The position numbers and the translations under genes were made by a program. From Rhabditophanes sp. KR3021 (taxonomy: Eukaryota; Nematoda; Chromadorea; Rhabditida; Alloionematidae), in the NCBI GenBank assembly GCA_963281155.1, contig CAUJLY010000001.1, positions 8,432,001 through 8,496,000 of the forward strand: a stretch of DNA of 64,000 nt. The letters run 5' to 3'. The notes beneath the pieces are model-generated. The model saw only the letters and a list, made by a program, of their open reading frames with translations. It was not told the origin of the DNA and made no database searches. Every line of letters starts with the position of its first letter. Within the stretch, counting starts at the first letter, position 1. Below, piece by piece: positions 58,153 through 64,000 of the stretch.

Positions 58153-61100
58153 TTTATTGGTTAGATAAAAAGGAAATGAAAAGATATTGAATATGTTTGG
58201 ATTATTAAATCAAAAATTGGGGAGAAATTTGTTTATTAGGATACATGTAATATCAATAGTACGGTACACTATCCGTGTAGGAGGACAATATATTTGAATT
58301 TTCAAATTAGTAGACGTCAGTAATAATGGTTGGGAAATAAAAGAATGAGTTAGGTTTTGATATTGTCGGAAACCATAGTACTTATACACAATAACAATGC
58401 TAATTCCTTTATTAGATCGCACAACAGATAAACACACTTATTTCAATACATACAATAATCGACACAAGTTACCTCAAATCACTTGACCACCTCTCGCTTT
58501 TTATCAAACTTAATTAAACTAAACACGTCACCCAATATCAATAAACAGTTACGTAAAAATATCACAATAAATATCACTACATACCACTTATCAAAGTATA
58601 TTAAGTTCAGTTCTTTGAGTAATCAATTCATTACTCATGACAGATATAAACTGGCTATTATGAAACTTTAAACAAAATTAATACACTAGATGTTACCGGC
58701 AAACAAGCTTCACTTATCAATGTTCGAAAAAGTAACTTACGATGTGAAGTAAGTTGATTTTTATATATAACAGATTTTGGAAACCAATACACAAAAAGTT
58801 GACGTCATGGAGTTTTTGTTTAAAATTGCTTTATTTGATTCCAGATATAAAACTTGTAGTGGAAAGGTCATAATCTCCAAAGCTTTAGAGTTGCCAAATA
58901 TATACTTGATATTATTATCTGTTTGGATAATAATTCAATCTTTCGATTATTTTTAATACTTAAGTCCTATAAATCAAGCTTTTAAGAATAATCCAACTTT
59001 GATGTGCGCAACAAAAATTGATAATCTCATAAATAAAATCTCTTATACTTTAGTTATCTTTATTAATTCGAGGATATTACATTTACTTATTGAATTATGA
59101 TGCTAATGTTTTTACGTGTAAATGGTTTTTATGTCTTTGTAGTGTTTATTTTCTATTATCTTTATGATTCACTAAGCTGAAATTGCTTTTTAAAGATTAC
59201 AACTTTTAACATGATAAAAATGAACGGCTCTATAATTATTTCCTTAGAGTTTACTGCTTTTACTAATTAACTCTTTATTTGATTATTGTGCTTCCATCAA
59301 TATTGATGTTTCGATGTGTTTGAATAAAATAACCTGACTACAAATGATCTTCTGTTTGTTAATCAGGCGTCCGCAAATGATCTTGATCTTGTAGATTCTA
59401 AATTCAAGACCAAAAGAAAAAAATAATTGCTATATTGGACACAACGCAATTTCCAATCATATAAAAGTATTTCCGAAAATTACTTCCTTATTAATTTAAT
59501 ATTCATAATGTAGTGTATCAGAAATTTTTTCCGAACAAAAAATAAATACTCGCCCGTTAATGTATTTCAAAATATATTTATTCAACTAAACTATTATTTG
59601 CATTAACACAAGCTAAAACTACATTTAATTGTTGATTCAAATTGGTGGAACCTTTAAATATTTGCAGCTTCCAAAACTTTTGAGCTTTGTATCATCTTTC
59701 AAAAAAAGAAATTTCGTTTAAGCGTAAAGCTGATACTTCTTTTACAAAAGATACTTCTCTAATATACATATCACTACCACCATCTTTTTTTAATAAATAT
59801 AAAATTTTATCTAACCAAGTGTATGTATTATCCTTCATATAGCTAAACTAAGCATAAAAAGCTCTTCCACATTAACGTACAATATAGACTTTTAATCACA
59901 AATCCTAAAAAATATTGTTTTTAGTTTGATTGAGGCATCACGACACATGAGGTTGATGCTTATTAAAATTTATTTTTAGATTCTTTTGAATATTTACAAC
60001 ACACTTTCCACCGACAGCAACTTTATATATAATTAATCAAGCTCATTTTCAAATTAAATGTGCATTACTTTAAATTTGTAGTAAGACAACATTTTCTGGT
60101 CAAACTCCTGATGACATTTAAAAACGACACAAAAACATTTCCTAATTTTTTAATGATGGTGATGACGTTTTAAGCATATTGCACATGTAACAGTATTTTC
60201 TTGTTTGTTCATGAAATTAGGCACAGCCATCTTAAAGACATTATTAATTTTAAAAAATGGTTCTTTAGAATGAATGTGTGTATGTAGTTAGTTGTAAAGA
60301 TGTCTATTAAAACATAATCAGTCAAAGACTCAACTATACTTTCCATTAAACGATGCATTATTAGCTTGGTTATTGATAAACGGAAATTAATTTCAGCACA
60401 GAGATCAAATGAATTAGCACATTTTCATAACACTTTCTCCCAAGACACACTACTTTAACAGCACATTCCTAAGGAAAAAGCCCTTTTACCGCATAGTAAC
60501 TTTACAAAAAAATGTTTCTATCTTTTCAATCTAATTTGTTAGAATACTCTATACATATATTTCTTACTCTTTAAACATCCCTCTCTAAAAGGCAACTTAT
60601 TTTGTGTTTTTTGTATCCCACGCACCATCAAATATTTAAAACATCTCCTTACTCTTAACTTACTCATTCAATTTCCAAATCCTTATAGCTTGCTTTGTAT
60701 CCAAGGTGCAATTTGCAAATTAAAGGATGTTTAAGTATTCTTTTGATAAATAATTAATTTCCACTACTTCCCAAGCGCTTAAATAATTCATTGCCAAAAG
60801 CACATTACATATTAATTAACTTTGGTATTTGACATTAATATTCAAGAAACAACTTAAACATTCCATTTTTTGTTAGCATTAAAATACATATGCCACTTTT
60901 TATTCTAATTGATATGTATGAACATCTCTCTCCTTTTAATCTTCAAATTTGTTACAAGATTAAAAGTGTGTGTATATTTGATACTGATATGACGATGATA
61001 TAATCTGTTATCTTCTTTCCTCCCTACCAATCACCTTGAAAGGGAAAATTAGTTAATGGGAGAGAGCCATATTTTAATTCCGGATATTATAACAAATAAT

Positions 61101-64000
61101 ATATGCATTATATCGGTGTACTAAAAATATTATTTATTTAAATAATTTTTTCATGGTCTTGATTTACATCAATGTAAAGTTCTTTTATGTAGCATCTTGT
61201 CTGTACATCGTTTGCGCATGATTCAATTTCCATATTTACCTCCTATGCTATTTATTGTTCTCAATTTTCAATCTAAAAATTATAATAATAATAAATATCC
61301 ATTTTTTACCAAACTTCTTCACCGATACTCATTCCCGGCAAAAGAAACTTTCCTCACAAAAATTCTATTATCATTTTATCTTTCCCCTCTCTACTTCCTC
61401 CTTGTCAACAACACCATACTTTTGTCCTTATCACTCCTAAACTATAGTTTACTTTTATACACAAAACCCCACATCATAAAAAGTATATGCATACATGAAT
61501 GTTTCGTTAGTTTAATTTTTAAACATATGTAGCTGGTCAAACATCTAACCATAATGTTCACCATACGTAATAACTATATTCCTAGAAATTATGTTAATAA
61601 TAATTAAAATTATTTAACTATACATATATAATTAGTCTCGGGGTTACAATATATTAATTAAAATCACAGAATATCATGACTTGGTTACAGGAATACATTT
61701 TTGGGCAAAATATTAAACTTCATTTCCTTATACTTACTAAAATTAATTACAAATATGTAGATTACCTAGAATTGAATTAATTCTTTGATTACATTAGTAA
61801 ATTTGTGTCTTTTTTAGACTTGTAGGATAAATTAATTACAAATCATATCTAAATTAGTAATTTATTTATACGGTTTAGATTGAGAGACTATTTAACAAAA
61901 CTTTCAAGACCACAACACACAAACTATTTGTCCTCCTCATCAACCCACAACATATCTTCGCACCCATACACTTTAAATAAATTACAACAAATACTTTAAC
62001 TACTTCTTTTTGTCGAGAAAAAGATGTTTCTCTTTGACTAAACATTTCTATATGCAATATATTTATTTATAATAATAAAATGCATTTAGACATTTGACTC
62101 TCTCTTTCATCCTTTTTATTCAAATTCAATGATTAGACAATTATGTATACTACGTTTTGTGAATGGGTTTTTAAATATCTTATCACACCGCACAAACTTC
62201 ATCAATCAAGTCCACGCACCCTTACTTGCTTTAATCATATTTAAGTTTGCAACTATACAATTACACTACAACAAGGTTAGCGTTAAAAAATAGCATAAGT
62301 AGTGCGTAAAGTTTATGTTTGTGTTGTTATTTGAAGACAGTTCACCATTTCTACACATAATTCTTCAATTTTTGATAAAACCAAACTTTGTCACATTTAT
62401 ATATTCATACACCTGACGAAGCCATTTTACACACAATTTATTCCTTTGCCTCAAACTCAAATAACCAATTTTTCTTACACTAATCTGAATTTATAGTTTC
62501 ATGCTCAAAAATTAAACTAACATTACAGTTTCAGCTTGTTCTTTGAAAACTACTAACTATACACATTTCCTACTAAATATTAATCTATCCCTGACGTCAT
62601 ATCATATATTTTTATAAATGTATTTTTCCCTGAATTTGCACGCAAAATCCAATTCAATTTTTATCCATTTCCAGGTAAATATAAAAAATATTTCACGTCT
62701 ATGGCAATAATATTTTTGCCAATCCCCTTATCCTTAACACGCCAATTATTTTTACTAAACTAACACGCAATTTAGCTTTTTGTTTAACCTTAATCATATA
62801 TAAACAAATTTGGTAACTAATAATAATTATGACTTCCTTCAAATCTAATCATACCCCTTCCATTTAAAGGTGTCTATTAAATTTTGTTATCACAAGTAAT
62901 ATCTCTATTTTGGTACGACTTGAATTGTAAACAGGAAGTTTATATTATATAAATGCTATCAACAGGAGCCTATTTAGTACTTATTTTAATAGAATCATAT
63001 TTTGGAGATGTTCCGAGGCTGATGGAAAGTGTTATTGGCTTGACCTAATAGATTACTTCGTCTAGCTTCATGCTTATGACCCTCTTCTTTCAAAAAAGTT
63101 AAATATCAACAAAATTGTCACTAAATCTTTTAAAGATTTGGTAACTATTTTTATTACTATATCTTTTACCAAATTTATTACAAAATTTCACAAACTTTAG
63201 ATCAGAGAATTGATCTTCTATTGTTATTCATCTCCTTAGAACCTTTCACACCTATTTACTTACCATAATTCGTATCCTTTGTCCTCAAGAACCTCATATA
63301 AATCACTACCACATTTCCTCCAACTCAAATAATTTCTTTCAATTTATTTACCAACGAATAAACACAAAAGTATCTCAACACAAATTCTCTTTAATGGTCA
63401 TAGTTGGTGATCAAAACAATATAAACACAATATAATAACATTCAAATCTAGTCTTGTTTGTCTCGCCTGTATTTTGCTCTAACGATGGCTACCTGCCATC
63501 AGTTGTGACGTTTCAATAGTATTCATATACTCTGAACCAGACTACAATTTTGATATTATCAAAAAGTAATTTCTAAATATCTCTTTGCACTTAATATTCT
63601 CCAATTTGTCCTGTCACCATAAATAATCAAACTAACTTAAACTAAAATTTATCTTAAATTTTCCCATCAAAATATAAGTATATGCCTGTCTAGGAATGTC
63701 GCTACTTTTCGATGTTTACTTTCACACATTCCAACTACCTGACTCATGGTAATTCCACACCATTATTTACAAGCCTCAAACACTTCCATTTTACTTTTTG
63801 CCTACGTAATCAGTTGCATTTTAGTGTTGATTAAATTTATACTACAAAATATGATATTTTATTCATTAGTGAGAGGAAAACATGTGTAGGAATGTTAAAT
63901 TATTACCTATTACTACAAAAAACATGTCTTTTGTATCTGTAAATTTTAAAACATTACAACTAAGGTAGAAGCAGGCGAATTTGGGAGATAGGTGATTTCT
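58153..64000. other. 5.8-kb region without a supported gene
   Basis: This is AT-rich throughout. From about 59.5 kb to the end the plus strand is strikingly poor in G relative to C, with many pyrimidine and A/C-rich tracts. Short frames occur (for example 61197-61532) but look like translated low-complexity DNA. It could be upstream regulatory DNA or a very long intron of a gene beyond the window. I recognise no RNA gene. Confidence 0.4.

Noticed and set aside
61197..61532. 111-codon plus-strand frame with hydrophobic stretches
   Set aside because: It lies in the pyrimidine-rich, G-depleted tail, where long Leu/Phe/Ser frames arise by composition alone.

Overview
This window looks like nematode nuclear DNA. 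It is AT-rich. Coding sequence is broken by many short introns of about 38-50 nt with GT(A/G)AG donors and TTTNAG-type acceptors. Several families are expanded in or restricted to nematodes: cysteine-rich secreted T20D4.11/DUF19-like proteins, transthyretin-like proteins, DUF273 proteins, UDP-glucuronosyltransferases, CK1/TTBK-like kinases and MADF/BESS proteins. A rhabditid-type nematode fits best; I cannot name the species. Exon coordinates were read by eye from frames and splice signals, so spliced models are predictions.

Region 1 (1-24 kb) mixes conserved housekeeping genes with young pseudogenes. Three tandem DUF19 paralogs open the window, and the middle one carries the mitochondrial ribosomal protein gene mrpl-20 antisense in its only intron. 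Then come an arrestin-domain pseudogene, phosphoglycerate kinase, a short SCaMC-type mitochondrial carrier with two very large introns, a DUF273 pseudogene, an F-box/LRR-like gene, RNase H1, glutathione peroxidase, two UGT pseudogenes, a second F-box/LRR-like gene and a transthyretin-like gene.

Region 2 (24-30 kb) is compact: a PARN/PNLDC1-type 3' exonuclease with a predicted C-terminal membrane anchor, atg-5 and timm-21 divergent from a 156-bp gap, and one unrecognised gene.

Region 3 (30-49 kb) is gene-poor. It holds a three-finger C2H2 transcription factor between large non-coding flanks, a CUT-domain protein, an F-box/LRR fragment, a 5S rRNA gene, a tRNA-Asp(GTC), short tandem repeats and a small broken gene.

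Region 4 (49-58 kb) is again dense: a 1489-residue ELYS/MEL-28-like nucleoporin, a GLYAT-like GNAT acetyltransferase, a MADF/BESS protein and a CK1/TTBK-like kinase. The last 5.8 kb shows no gene I can support and is depleted of G on the plus strand.

The genes do not form one pathway. Mitochondrial functions recur (mrpl-20, timm-21, the carrier, the probably mitochondrial GPX). I found no convincing novel multi-gene system. The most interesting observations are a probable recent intron gain in the carrier gene, marked by a 25-bp imperfect direct repeat; the nested antisense mrpl-20; exon-like open segments with no parent gene; and the membrane-anchored PARN-like nuclease.
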